64,000 nt of DNA, taken from assembly GCA_030710605.1 (NCBI GenBank), contig CP092872.1:4722715-4786714 (forward strand). The letters are read 5' to 3'. This DNA is from Cordylochernes scorpioides. Taxonomy: Eukaryota > Arthropoda > Arachnida > Pseudoscorpiones > Chernetidae. Of the stretch, positions 1-9,939 are shown piece after piece. Each line of letters starts with the position of its first letter. Within the stretch, counting starts at the first letter, position 1. The notes below the pieces were generated by a model, which searched no databases, had not been told where the DNA came from, and saw only the letters and a list, made by a program, of their open reading frames with translations. The position numbers and the translations under genes were made by a program.

Positions 1-6
1 AATTCA

Positions 7-590
7 TCTATATATATAAAAATGAATGTATGTGTGTCTGTTTGTTTGTTTGTTTGTTTGTTTGTTTGTCCTTTATGCCTGACCAAACCACTCATTGGAT
101 CGCCATGAAACTTTGGGAAGTTATTTAGTATAGTACTGGGAAGGTTTCTAGCAAATAAAATTTTTGAAATAACTTTTCGCCTAGAAATAATCAAGATAAA
201 TATTATAATTTATCTGTTATAATTCAACAATCTGCTCTAAATATTATCATGATGATACGATGATTTTGTAATGTAGAAAATTAGGAAAGACAAAATTCAG
301 GATGACACGGCAATTTATTTGAGACAAGAATAATGATACAATTCAAAGGCACTATTCCTTTAACTTCCAATTACCGAGGGAACCAATTAATATTGATTTT
401 ATTCAACTTATCGAGTATTTTTCAAGGGACCGGGAAAAAAATGTTCACTTTATCGAGAGATTCGTTAGACAAACTTTTACTCGGGTAAAACCCGGGCGAA
501 TCTTAAATATTATTTATCAAAAGTAAGATTATCTCAGGATGACACGGCAATGTGACACGGGAAAAAATGTTCACTAGATAAAACTATGAT
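7..590 (+). mobile_element. Helitron-like element, 5' end and body (3' end rearranged)
   Basis: It begins A|TCTATATATATAAAAATG followed by a (TGTT)n stretch, the 5' start shared by the other Helitron-like repeats here. Around 480-505 it reaches the GGGTAAAACCCGGGCG sequence seen near Helitron 3' ends, but no CTAG terminus follows. Instead it switches to sequence matching 1850-1900. It is non-coding and probably a recombinant of two copies. Confidence 0.55.
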
Positions 591-1045
591 TTTCTATATG
601 ATATAAAAAGCCGACAATGAAGAGTGAATGTAATATAAAAAGCCAACAATGAAGAATGAATGTAAGATAAAAAGCCAACAATGAAGAGTGAATGTAAGAT
701 AAAAAGCCAACAATGAAGAATGAATGTAAGATAAAAAGCCAACAATAAAGAGTGAATGTAAGATAAAAAGCCAACAATGAATAGTAAATGTAATATAAAA
801 AGCCAACAATGAAGAATGAATGTAAGATAAAAAGCCAACAATGAAGAGTAAATATAATATAAAAAGCCAACAATGAAGAATGAATGTAAGATAAAAAGCC
901 AACAATGAAGAGTAAATATAATATAAAAAGCCAACAATGAAGAGTGAATGTGAGATAAAAAGCCAACAATGAAGAGTGAATGTAATATAAAAAGCCAACA
1001 ATGAAGAATGAATGTAAGATAAAAAGCCAACAATGAAGAGTAAAT
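590..1045. repeat. 32-bp minisatellite, about 14 units
   Basis: The unit is about 32 bp (core AAAAAGCCAACAATGAAGA) repeated from roughly 594 to 1042 with few substitutions (GAAGAGTG/GAAGAATG, GTAAGAT/GTAATAT). Because 32 is not a multiple of three and the minus strand lacks stops, all three minus frames stay open for 130-150 codons. Those ORFs read as repeating CWLFILH-type peptides and are not evidence of a gene. Confidence 0.9.
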
Positions 1046-1616
1046 CTCTATCTATCTATATATATAAAATTGAAATAATATTATCATGCATATAGAAATA
1101 AATGATTATATGCCTCTTCTTTATGCCGGACCAAACTACTCATTTCATCGACATTTTTGAAAGTAAAACAGTGTAAACGGTATTAAATATGTATAATGGA
1201 ACAATGGCTTAAAATATAATAGAAAGTGAGCTGAATGAAGACAAAAAAAAATGTTAAGAATTCCCTATGAATTGAAATGAAGTGATTTTGGATATAAAAT
1301 ATAAAAAAAAAACTCGATTGATACACATTTAAAATGGTTAAAATGGCATTTATTAAGCCAAACAGTGTGAAAAAGTAGATACAGTAGAGCTTCCATTGAG
1401 AGGATGCCTAAAATCGTAGCTTAAACCGTCTCTCCGAGAGGCAGTCTCTTATTAAAGGTCTATTAGAGATTCTTTAATATCAATTAGAACCTCCAATGAG
1501 AGACCACCTACAGGAGAAACAAGTTGAGTCATGTTTTTAGGTGGTCTTTCTTAAGAGACTCTATTTACATATATTAAAATCAACATTTTCTTACTGTTAC
1601 GTTTAATTACTGCTAA
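1046..1616. other. AT-rich stretch, possible decayed pogo/Tigger-type MITE
   Basis: No gene is visible. Around 1380-1570 it starts TACAGTAGAGCTTCCATTGA and repeats gagag/ctctc motifs with partial inverted symmetry. This resembles CAGT-ended TA-inserting MITEs, but I cannot place a clean right end. Confidence 0.35.
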
Positions 1617-2366
1617 TCTATATATATAAATTTGAATGTCTGTCTGTACTCTATAGATTCAAAAACCATACATCCAATCGCCGTGAAATTTTGGAATATT
1701 ATTAGGTATATCACCGGGAAGGTTTTTGAAAAATAATTTCATGAATATCTTGAATATCCTTAGAGTTATTTGCAGATTTGTAGATTTAACTCGCAAGCAG
1801 CGCCCCCATTGTGACGATGATAACAAGTTTTCTTATCACTAAGTTTGTTATCTTAAATATTATTTATCAAAAGTAAGATTATCTCAGGATGACACGGCAA
1901 TTTATTTGCGACAAGAATAATGATACAATTCCAAGGCGAAGATACTATTCCTTTAACTTCCAATTACCGAGGGAACCAATTAATATTGATTTTATTCAAC
2001 TTATCGAGTATTTCTCAAGGGACCGGGAAAAAATGTTCACTAGATAAAACTATGATTTTCTAATGTAGAAAATTAGGAAAGACAAAATTCAGGATGACAA
2101 GGCACACAGGGACCGGGAAAAAATGTTCACTTTATCGAGAGATTCAAATTTACGAGTTTCAAATTATCAAATATATCTTTTTTATTTTTTAATAAGTTTT
2201 TAGATAATTGTTTTAACAAATGTTCGCTAGACAAACCTTTACTCGGGTAAAACCCCGGGCGAAGCCGAGTACGTTTTATAAGTTTAAAGAGAATTGTTTT
2301 AACAAATGTTCGTTAGACAAACATTCACTCGGGTAAAACCCGGGCGAAGCCGGGCGGGTCCGCTAG
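1617..2366 (+). mobile_element. Non-autonomous Helitron, about 750 bp
   Basis: The 5' end is A|TCTATATATATAAATTTG. The 3' end is a GC-rich hairpin (ACCCGGGCGAAGCCGGGCGGG) followed by CTAG|T. TC...CTRR ends, a subterminal hairpin and insertion between A and T are the Helitron hallmarks. The body (GGGACCGGGAAAAAATGTTC, CTCGATAAAG motifs) is shared with the reverse-oriented copy at 24351-25038. No ORF is present, so it depends on Rep/helicase from elsewhere. Confidence 0.8.
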
Positions 2367-2529
2367 TGATAAATAAATTATTATTGGTTTGTCTTTTTTT
2401 TAATAGAATATACTTTTTTTTAAATGTATTTATATAATGAATTCGAATAGGAGCATACAAACTTTAAAATTTCATTTATAAATTAAATAATTTATTTGAT
2501 ATATATATATTTATATATATATATATTAA

Positions 2530-2830
2530 AAATAAAGAAGGCATCTCCTGACCACAAGCACATGTGCTTTTTAGATGGCAGAGCGCCATCTAGTGGAGTA
2601 AAAATAAACTAAACGTTTATTTAGCTTACTCCGAGATATTTGGCCAACCCAATTTCTTGATAAATCTAGAAAAGCCATCCACGAACGCGTTTCGCGCTTT
2701 TGGCGCTCGTCAGCGTGGAGAAGGCTGTAACCATTGCGACCAAAAAGATTTTTTGGACCCAATGGCTTCCCGAGAAATCAAGAAATGGGTATTTAAGGCC
2801 AAATTTGCGTAAAGACGCTTAACACATGAA
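2530..2830 (-). mobile_element. Family B hammerhead-bearing element (truncated)
   Basis: It opens with AAGGCATCTCCTGACC, followed by GAGCGCCATCTAGTGG, a ~25-bp imperfect palindrome with Family B spacing, and the ribozyme block at 2678-2719. Relatives lie at 6600-6950, 10780-11560 and 50320-50645. It has no coding capacity. The hammerhead type and flanking architecture resemble the terminal repeats of Penelope-like elements; that relationship is inferred, since no PLE reverse transcriptase is present. Confidence 0.65.
2678..2719 (-). ncRNA. Type I hammerhead ribozyme motif, family B, complete core
   Basis: On the minus strand the order is stem I strand UCCACG, core CUGACGA, stem II GCGC-CAAAA-GCGC, GAAA, minimal stem III CGCG closed by A-U, H17 = U, and stem I strand CGUGGA. 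Stem I pairs 6/6 and stem II 4/4. Stem III is the palindrome ACGCGU with no loop, so it can only form well between two RNAs, as described for newt and Penelope-like hammerheads. Cleavage is predicted after the GUU triplet. Activity is inferred. Confidence 0.8.
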
Positions 2831-4112
2831 AAAACAATAATCAATATAGATAATACCGTAACAGAGTTTTCCATTGTAAAGTCCTAAGCTATCTCCTCCA
2901 AAGATTCTGAACTACACATAACGATCTATATACCAAAATTTTCGTTATTTTATTCTTCGTATGTTAGTTCTGTTTTTATTTTCCTAATGTTAACAGTTAT
3001 TTTTATTTTTTAATTTAATCTATTTTACAATCGTAGATTTTTTGCATTTATCATCATCAATTCCTTTGTTTTGAAAGCGCGTTCTTTTTATTCTAGCATT
3101 TATTTCTTTTATATTTCTTTATAATTATTTTTGTTTTGTATCTTTGTAATTATATTTTGTAAGTATAAGTTTTTTTCCCCTTTACAGCAATGTCTTTATG
3201 GCATTTTGAAAATAAAATACTAAAAAAATGCAAATATATTATTTAAAAAAATACTATCACGTATATTTAAATAATTTATAGTTCTCAGTTGTAAAGTTTG
3301 AAGCTATCTCCTCCAAAGATACTTAACTATAAATAGCCATCTATATACCAAAATTTTCGTTATTTTTTTCTTTACATGACCGTTTTATTTTTATTTTCCA
3401 AATATTAATAGATTTATTTATTTTCAATTTGTTTGATTTTGCAATCGTAGATCTTTTGCCTTCAAATGTTGTTTATCTTATATTATTTGTTATTTTTCAT
3501 CATCGGATTGTTTATTTTTAAAACACGTTCTTTTTTATTATTACCTTTTACTAATTTCTAATATATATTTTGTATTTCTGATTCAATTAATTTGTAAGTA
3601 CTTTGTTATAGTTTTTCATTTAAATTTAGCTCAATTTTTGTGTCTGGTTTTCTTTTTTGCAGTATCTTTCATAATGTCTTTGGCATCTTTATTTTTCTCA
3701 TAAAAAGGCTGATATAATTTGTATAATCAATTGTTGATTACTTAATTTGTTATAGTTTTTCATTTAATTTAGCTCCATTTTTGTTTCTGATTTTCTTTTT
3801 TTTTTTTTGCAGTATCTTTCCTAATGCCTGATTTGATTACTTGATTTGTTATAGTTTTTCATTTGAATTTAACTCCATTTTTGTGTCTGTCATTTTTCTT
3901 CTTCTCATAAATAGGCTGATGCTGTATTTGTGTAGTCAATTGTTGTATTTTGTGTCTGGTTTCTGTTTTGCAGTATTTTATTGGAATCCTTTTTTTTTCA
4001 ATCAATTGTTTCCTCACATGATTGGAATTTCCTTTTTATGCCTGTCCTGGCATTCAGTTTTATAGTTTTCCTCTGCTTGGTTCTTATTTTAATTTTTTTT
4101 TCAGCTTCTGTC

Positions 4113-4301
4113 ATGCCTCGAAAAGGCCTTGGAAGACTCACTCCCCAAACCGTTAGTCGTGCTTATATGACTCGCCGCAGGAACAACACCCCGATTTCTA
4201 TTTCTGCTGTTCCCACTGCAGATATTATTGAGGGCCTGGGAATAGTCTGCCCTAACTGCTCAGCTCTGCATTTCCCTTGGAAACTGTTGGTAGCACATTA
4301 G
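4113..4301 (+). pseudogene. Helitron replicase/helicase N-terminal fragment
   Basis: The 62-codon open stretch starts MPRKGLGR, is basic (Arg/Lys rich) and ends near CPNCSALHFP. It resembles the N-terminal region of Helitron-encoded proteins, where a short basic segment precedes a CxxC-A-LH motif. A pyrimidine tract and TTTCAG lie just upstream (to 4104), so the ATG may sit at the start of a second exon. The stop at 4299 removes the Rep nuclease and the rest of the protein. The match to the family is by motif memory only. Confidence 0.5.
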
Positions 4302-5123
4302 AAATTAATGATAAAGTACTGAATTGCTTACCAAACAGGTAGGTTTATTACAACCTTGTAAGTTTGTAAGTTTAACCCACATATATATAAAATTAGAAAT
4401 GTAGTTTTTAATGAGGTCTTTCAAATGAATTTATTCCTTTAATATGTTGTCATATCTGCAATATAGTTGTGTTGTTTGCATTTTCTTTTCTTTTTTTTTT
4501 TTGGTTTCAAATATATTTATTTATACTTTTTACCAATATACCTATAATTTCTCACCCGAAAAGATTTTTTACATTTTATTTGTTATTCAAAAAACTATTA
4601 TCAATTATTTTTGGTCTTCTCTTTATTTACTTATTTTACTCATTGATCTATACATACAATTATTTGCATACAATTATATAATACAATTTTCTACATTTTT
4701 GCACTGTGCAGTTTAATATGTTGTTAATTAAAGGGTTTTTAGGCAAAAATCAACTGTTGAAATTTGAATTTCAAAATAGTTGAATTATCGAAAGTGTCGA
4801 ATTACAGTTTGTCAATGATAGGCCGTAGGTCGAGATATCAAAAATGTCGAATTATCGTGTGTTGAATTAAGGAGGTAATATTGTATATATATATAAAATA
4901 GAAATGTAGTTTATAATGAGATCTTTTAAATTAAATTATTCCTTTAATATATTGTCATATCTGCAATATAGTTTTGTTGTTTGCAATTTTCTTTTTTTTT
5001 TCCTTTCAAATATATGTGTCCACTCTGAAATATAGTTTGTAAATTTATATTCCAATTTATTTTGAAAGTTGAACACACTGTATAGTGTCTGAAATATCTT
5101 TGGCCCCCTTCGGATACCAACCT

Positions 5124-5262
5124 TCGCTTCATTCTAGAGAGGCGTTAGTTTTCACTAAGGTTGGCTTTTGCTATGACTATAAATAAGGCTCAAGGCCAAA
5201 CCTTGGCTACAAGAGCCTGTGTTTACGCACAGACAACTTTGAGTGGCTTTTTCAAGTGTGCG
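5124..5262 (+). pseudogene. Helitron helicase fragment (late helicase motifs)
   Basis: The frame reads ...RR*FSLRLAFAMTINKAQGQTL... and then ATRACVYAQT. The block LAFAMTINKAQGQTL is the conserved Pif1-like superfamily 1 helicase segment near the C-terminus of Helitron proteins. An in-frame TAG precedes it and no ATP-binding Walker A region is seen in the window. It is a relic and supports assigning the surrounding 2867-6496 block to Helitrons. Confidence 0.7.
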
Positions 5263-5321
5263 AACATTGGATAGCATACATGTAAAGATGACCCATATCT
5301 TTTGCTCCTTCAGATTTCAGA

Positions 5322-5460
5322 CTTCCATTCATTCTGAAGAGGCATCAGTTTTCACTAAAGTTGGCTTTTGCTATGACTATAAATAATATTTGGGTTCTTC
5401 CTACAAGAGCCTGTGTTTATGCATGGACAGCTCTATGCGGCTTTTTCATGTGTTTGAACT
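5322..5460 (+). pseudogene. Second, more decayed copy of the same Helitron helicase fragment
   Basis: It reads ...FILKRHQFSLKLAFAMTINN and then TRACVYAWTALCGFF. It is homologous to 5124-5262 but has lost the KAQGQTL part by mutation. Together the two look like a ~200-bp tandem duplication inside the element. Confidence 0.6.
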
Positions 5461-6599
5461 TTGTACAAAATACATATAAAGTTGAACCCATGTATGAATA
5501 AAATAGAAAATTATTTTTAATGAGTCCTTTAGATTAATTCCTTTTATAAGTAGTCTCCGCTGCAATATAGTTGGCATCTCTTTTTTCTGATTTATTTTCT
5601 TATATTATTTTTAATTTTAAATATATTTATATATAAACTTTTCACTAATATCTATTGTTTCTCAACTCAAAGGAATTTATTGTATTAGTATTTTTTAATA
5701 CACTATTATCAATTATTTTGATTTTGGACTTCTCTTTATTTACTAATTTTTCCCATTTCTCTATACATAAATTTCGTGAATTTTCAGTGGATGCCTTCGC
5801 CTCTGTAATACCTTTTTACCGGTAAAGTTGTATTTAAACAACAATCAACCTTGTAAATTTGATTTTTTAAAATGGTCGAATTATCGAAAGTGTCGAATTA
5901 TCGAAAGTGTCGAATTATCGATAGTGTCGAATTACAGTTTGTTTATTTATTTTTTAATAAGGTCCTCTTATCTTATCTGCAATATAGTTGTATTGTTCGA
6001 AATTTTATTTTCTAATTTGTTAATTTTTTTCTTTTTTTTTTCACTCTAATAATATTTATTTAAATCTAATAATTTTTAATTAATGCAATTTAATTAATAA
6101 TTTATTTAATTCAATGTCTATAGTTTCTTCCCTGAAATTGCTTACCAAACATGAGTCAGTGTGTCCTCAGTGTTAACAGTTGGAGTGTTAGAATGCGGAG
6201 AAGCAAAATAACTCCCTACTGAATTTCTCATAGTCTTACTCCCAGAGGAATGCATCCACACCAGTTAAACTCTAGGTTGGTGCTATTGTTATGCTTCTGA
6301 GAAGTTTAATCCTAAGCAGGGTCTTTGAAAATGGTACACGTGTGGTGATACAGAGCATGTGCTCTCATGTCCTTAAAGTAGTGTAGTTCTGTTGTTTGCA
6401 ATTTCATTTTCTGATTTGTTAAAATTTTTCTTCTATAGTTTCTCACCTGCGGATCCTTCGGGTAAACCTGGGTCGTTGCCCGGGTCACTCGGCTAGTTAT
6501 ATATATATATGAACATTTAAAAAATACTTTTTAGAGGATTCCAAATTTATCAAATAATTATAAAATTACTACATATATATATGAAAAAACAATGGAAAA

Positions 6600-6950
6600 A
6601 AAATATAAGTGGGTCAGGTGTTGATATTAAAAACAAAGTAGGCATATCCTGACCAGGAGCACATGTGCTTTTCAGAAGGCAGAGCGCCATCTGGTGGAAC
6701 ATAAATACACTATTCATCGATTTAACCTGTTCCCTGATATTTGGCCAACCCAATGATGTTGACGAGCGCCAACAGCGCGAAACGCGTTCGTGAATGCCTT
6801 TTCTTGATTTATCAAGAAATTGGGTTGGCCAAATATCAGGGAACAGGTTAAATCGATGAATAGTTGTTTTCAGTTCCACAGATGGCGCTTTGCCTTCTGA
6901 ACAGGACATGTGCTCCTGGTCAGGATATGCCTACTTTGTTTTTAATATAT
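6600..6950. mobile_element. Family B element, palindromic copy with degraded hammerhead
   Basis: The block is a large imperfect inverted repeat: GAGCACATGTGCTTTTCAGA...GCCATCTGGTGGAAC on the left is mirrored by the 6830-6945 sequence. A family B ribozyme remnant sits between the arms at about 6755-6793 (UGACGA, GCGC-CAACA-GCGC, GAAA, CGCGU) but C3 is U and stem I no longer pairs. An ORF across it is spurious. Confidence 0.6.
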
Positions 6951-6961
6951 ATATGTATATA

Positions 6962-7500
6962 TATAAAATAAAAGGATTTAAAAGCGCGAATGTTTCTTTT
7001 ATACATATAACGAACTTCTACTGTCCCTTACTGCGATGAACATGTATAAAAGAAACATTCGCGCTTTTAAATCATTTTATTTTATATATATAGATGGCGC
7101 GTTATTGCTTTGTGTTAATTTATGCCTAACTGGCCTTGTCTTTATAGTTTGCTGAAGAGCATTGCTCGAAGCAAATATTTGAATGTAATTCTACTGTCCT
7201 ATAAGCTTATGTCCATAGTTTACTTGAAAACCATTTCTAAGATTCCATCCTTCAGTGTAGCATATAAAAGCAGAATGATCCAATACAGTATTAGAGCTCT
7301 GAGAAGCGGTCTGGTGGATTAAATTGGCGAAACCGCTGGGAGGGTTCACCACTGATGAGCCAAGCCCTCCCAATATATTTTTTCATCGCAGTAAGGACAG
7401 TAGCAGTTCGTTTTATGTATAAAAGAAACATTCGCGCTTTTAAATCCTTTAATTTTATATATATAGATGGCGCGTTATTGCTTTGTGTTAATATATATGT
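6962..7500 (+). mobile_element. Family A element (alpha subfamily) with an extra inverted arm
   Basis: A right arm (TTCATCGCAGTAAGGACAG... to CATTCGCGCTTTTAAATCC) and the motif AGATGGCGCGTTATTGCTTT occur twice, at 7094 and 7465, giving a partly tandem, partly inverted layout. At 6962-7085 an arm pair without ribozyme forms a near-perfect palindrome. There is no coding capacity. Tandem plus inverted terminal repeats around a self-cleaving motif are typical of Penelope-like elements and retrozymes; this membership is inferred. Confidence 0.6.
7305..7371 (+). ncRNA. Reverse-order hammerhead motif, family A (reference copy, all pairs intact)
   Basis: Segments in order: stem III strand AGCGGU 7305-7310; C17 at 7311; stem I strand UGGUG 7312-7316; 7-nt linker; stem II strand UUGGC 7324-7328; GAAA 7329-7332; stem III strand CCGCU 7333-7337 (A15.1 at 7332); helix IV GGGAGGG 7338-7344; UU; stem I strand CACCA 7347-7351; CUGAUGA 7352-7358; stem II strand GCCAA 7359-7363; G; helix IV CCCUCCC 7365-7371. 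All pairs are Watson-Crick (III 6, I 5, II 5, IV 7). Canonical hammerheads run CUGAUGA, GAAA, UH cyclically; here the order is UH, GAAA, CUGAUGA. The predicted cut is after C7311. Catalysis is untested. Confidence 0.75.
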
Positions 7501-7769
7501 ATATTTATGTCGTGATCTAATGGAAGGGTACAACCGTTATATTTATAATCCACAAGAATTAGTTCCAGCCAAGTGAGCAACGACGTGCCGTAGCATTCAA
7601 CGCGATGTCTGCCATGTTTATTTTTGTACAGTTTTAATAGATGGATGAATTTGCATATTTACATTTAAACACAAGCTTAACATATTTACATACTTATTTT
7701 GGCGAAAAGAAATTATACATCTATAATATTATACATATTATGACATATATATGTTATTAAAAAAATGAG

Positions 7770-8110
7770 ATTTCAGTTGTTTTGAATATCTTGAGGATTA
7801 TGTTATGGTAATACAGTCGTGGTTAAAATCTTGAAAGTATATTACTAAAAATAGTTCTGATCAGAGATTTCTTTAAGCTAAGGGAAAAAAAAATATATAT
7901 ATATAAATATATAAAAACATAATTTGGTAAAAGTACTGCCTGGCTTAAGGCGTAAGAATAAAAAAGAAATAAAACTTATTTACATAATGTACAAAAGATT
8001 TGAGCCGGCCATCGGGAAACAACAACAACGAGTTTTCATAGTAGAAGCGCGACATCTGACGGTCGATTTAGCAGAGTATTTGTATCTTTGAAATATAATT
8101 TTAAATAAAA
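7770..8110 (+). repeat. Dispersed repeat family F
   Basis: A non-coding repeat marked by GAGCCGGCCATCGGGAAACA and a preceding CTTAAGGCGTAAGAA. Other copies are at 44850-45110 (same strand) and 48305-48850 (opposite strand, interrupted). I do not recognise the family and see no terminal inverted repeats. Confidence 0.55.
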
Positions 8111-8224
8111 TGATATTTTTATATAACATATATATTGTTTTATATCGTGAAGACAGAGGGTGGCCTGGCAGAGGAATATAGTTATTTAGAATTAAAGATA
8201 TCTCAGAAGATATAAATCTTTTTA

Positions 8225-8260
8225 TTATTTCGACGTTTCGACAAACGTCAAGATGCTAGT
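8225..8260 (-). ncRNA. Degraded family D hammerhead remnant
   Basis: The minus strand reads UUGACG, then UUUGUC-GAAA-CGUC-GA, matching the GUC-GAAA-CGU-C signature of the family D motifs at 29072 and 49661. The CUGACGA core is damaged, so it is probably inactive. Confidence 0.35.
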
Positions 8261-8544
8261 GCTGTAGGTATATATATTTTATTCAGAGAATTACAAATTT
8301 ATATATTTTAAAAGATAATAGTTTAACTGTATATATTGTAAAAATAGTGCCAAAATTAAATTTTACTGGGATCGGATGGATGAATTTTAAAAAGGATCAG
8401 GAAATATTCCGACAGATATGGCAGAAGCCATTAGCAACTATTTGCATGATCAAAAGATTATTTTATCTTAATGTATATATTTTAGTAATTGGTCTATATA
8501 TTCGTTTGTGCTTGTATATGCGCTTAATATATATATTAAGAAAA

Positions 8545-8785
8545 AGGCATCTCCTTATCGTGCAACCATCTATCGGAATAAATATCAACTATTCTCGTTG
8601 ATTTTCAATTATTCCAGAATTGGCCAAATACCCATTCTTGATTAATCAAGAAAAGCTAACCACGGACGCGTTTCGGGCTGTTGGCCCACATCAGCGTGGT
8701 GCAAGCTGTACCTCAACGACCAAAAAAATTGGTCATTAAGGCATCCTGAAAAATCATTAAACGGGTAGTTAAGGCCAGAATATAT
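8545..8785. mobile_element. Family B2 element (truncated)
   Basis: It begins GAAAAAGGCATCTCCTTATC, contains GAATAAATATCAACTATTCT and the ribozyme block at 8660-8699. Related copies occur at 29205-29470, 32410-32690, 33840-34090 and 53485-53680. It differs from family B in arms and stem I but shares the CGAAACGCG core and the GCGCCATCTA-type motif in other copies. Confidence 0.55.
8660..8699 (-). ncRNA. Type I hammerhead motif, family B2, one core change
   Basis: The minus strand has stem I CCACG/CGUGG (5 bp), stem II GGGC-CAACA-GCCC, GAAA, stem III palindrome ACGCGU and GUC at the cleavage site. The core reads CUGAUGU, so A9 is changed to U; this would be expected to cripple cleavage. Confidence 0.65.
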
Positions 8786-8792
8786 ATATGAA

Positions 8793-9150
8793 GAGACAAG
8801 GGTCGCCTCTCCCGTCAAAATAGACGTCTAAAACCAGACGCCATCTATTGACCATCGCCACAACTTTGGCAGATTGTCAAGATTCCATTAGATCCCGTGT
8901 GGATCTCATGGAATAAAGTCCGCCCTAGACTGACGAGGGCCATTAGCCTGAAACCATGGTCTCTAGGTGGACGCTTTTCAGTTTTCCAAAGCTGGTGTGT
9001 GGCTTTGTTACCGACCCGAGGCCGCTAGTTGCGGCGACGGTCAATAGATGGCGTCTGGTTTTAGACGTCTGTTTTGACGGGGGAGGCGACCCTTGTCTCT
9101 TTATATAAATTTCCTCCTAGCAAAATTTCCATCTCTATATATATATATGG
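8793..9150 (+). mobile_element. Family C hammerhead element, 8793-9150
   Basis: Roughly 100-bp inverted arms (CGCCTCTCCCGTCAAAATAG...GACGCCATCTATTGACC and its mirror at 9030-9110) flank a ribozyme at 8918-8972. TATA-rich microsatellite borders both ends, as for the copies at 9560, 11640 and 31835. No ORF belongs to it. Confidence 0.65.
8918..8972 (+). ncRNA. Type I hammerhead ribozyme motif, family C
   Basis: Stem I CCUAGA 8924-8929 pairs with UCUAGG 8962-8967, with a further GUCC/GGAC extension. CUGACGA is at 8930-8936, stem II is GGGC-CAUUA-GCCU (last pair G-U), GAAA is at 8950-8953, stem III is the palindrome ACCAUGGU, and H17 is C at 8961. All core residues are present. The self-complementary stem III suggests it works as a dimer. 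Confidence 0.75.
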
Positions 9151-9559
9151 TATGTTTTCCTGTCTTCTGATTGTCGTGGTAGGCAGGTTAGATGCAGTCG
9201 TGGGGGCCACAATGGTCAGAGTGGTTACAGCCGTCAATGGATAGCACAAATGGACGAGGGATGTTGGATTTCATCTCAGAGAGAGAGAAAGAAGCCAGCG
9301 CCGGTCCAGGAGATTCTGATCTATTCTAGAGCCAGAGGGGAACTGTCTGTAATCTGACTGTCGGTTCGACTGTGTAATCAAGGACCCTTTCTTTCTGTCT
9401 GGGTGTCGGCGGACTCTCAATCAAACTTTATTATCCCTTTTTGTATTTACATAATGGCCAAACTGGAGAGTTGGATTGTGTCTACATTTCTGGCTGTTAT
9501 ACTATACTACATATGGATATCAAGTATATATATAGAGATAAATATATTACCATATATAT
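9151..9559. other. Unassigned stretch between family C copies
   Basis: It holds a moderately GC-balanced segment (9150-9480, with GTCTGTCTGG-like text) and AT-rich sequence. I see no ORF with family features, no tRNA and no terminal repeat. Confidence 0.4.
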
Positions 9560-9760
9560 AAAAAGAGACAAGGCTCGCCTCTCCCGTCAAAATAGACGTC
9601 CAAAACCGACGCCATGTTGTGGCTTTGTCACCGAACCGAGGCCGCTAGTTTGCGGCGACGTTCAATAGATGGCGTTTGGTTTGACATCTATTTTGACGAG
9701 AGAGGCGACCTTTGTCACTTTAGATCAATATTCGCCCGGCACAATTTCCATTATATTATA
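9560..9760 (+). mobile_element. Family C deletion derivative without ribozyme
   Basis: The two inverted arms (GCCTCTCCCGTCAAAATAGA and GACGAGAGAGGCGACC) are nearly joined. The central hammerhead block and the spacer seen at 8880-8990 are missing, leaving a MITE-like hairpin. Confidence 0.65.
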
Positions 9761-9939
9761 TCTATATATATAAAATATATTGGTAACAGGTTGGGTCTTG
9801 TCAAAAGTGAACCTGGCAGCTGTTTCAAATCTGAATTTGCATCTTTATCAATCTCTTAGACATATGTTCCGAAAATATGACGGGTAACTGCCGAATCATT
9901 TACGTTTAACTTTGATATAGCTTTTTATTGTTTTTTTAA

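Larger units (their letters stand above)
2867..6496 (+). mobile_element. Decayed coding Helitron with internal duplications
   Basis: The 3' end is a GGGTAAACCTGGGTCGTTGCCCGGGTC-type hairpin followed by CTAG|T at 6493-6497. Inside are an N-terminal Helitron protein fragment (4113-4301) and two partial helicase fragments (5124-5262, 5322-5460). The non-coding part contains near-repeats: 2867-2950 against 3280-3370, and several TATAAAATTAGAAATGTAG-like blocks at 4385, 4890 and 5500. The left boundary is uncertain; the start given is the first repeated block. Confidence 0.6.

Noticed and set aside
574..1033. Three long minus-strand ORFs of 131-149 codons
   Set aside because: They are frames of the 32-bp minisatellite with the same peptide repeated.
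4444..4716. Hydrophobic 90-codon ORF
   Set aside because: AT-rich sequence inside a decayed Helitron, Phe/Tyr/Ile rich, with overlapping frames also open; no family features.
7305..7371. Reading the family A motif as a normal type II hammerhead using only GAAA...CUGAUGA
   Set aside because: With GAAACC pairing to the nearby GGGUU, stem I does not form (CACCA has no partner between them). Only the upstream AGCGGUC-UGGUG strand completes all three stems, which gives the reversed order.
7191..7576. Small ORFs over family A elements (for example repeated MGGLGSSVVNPP peptides)
   Set aside because: The same peptide occurs wherever the family A helix IV region occurs. It is a translation of the ribozyme motif and not a gene.
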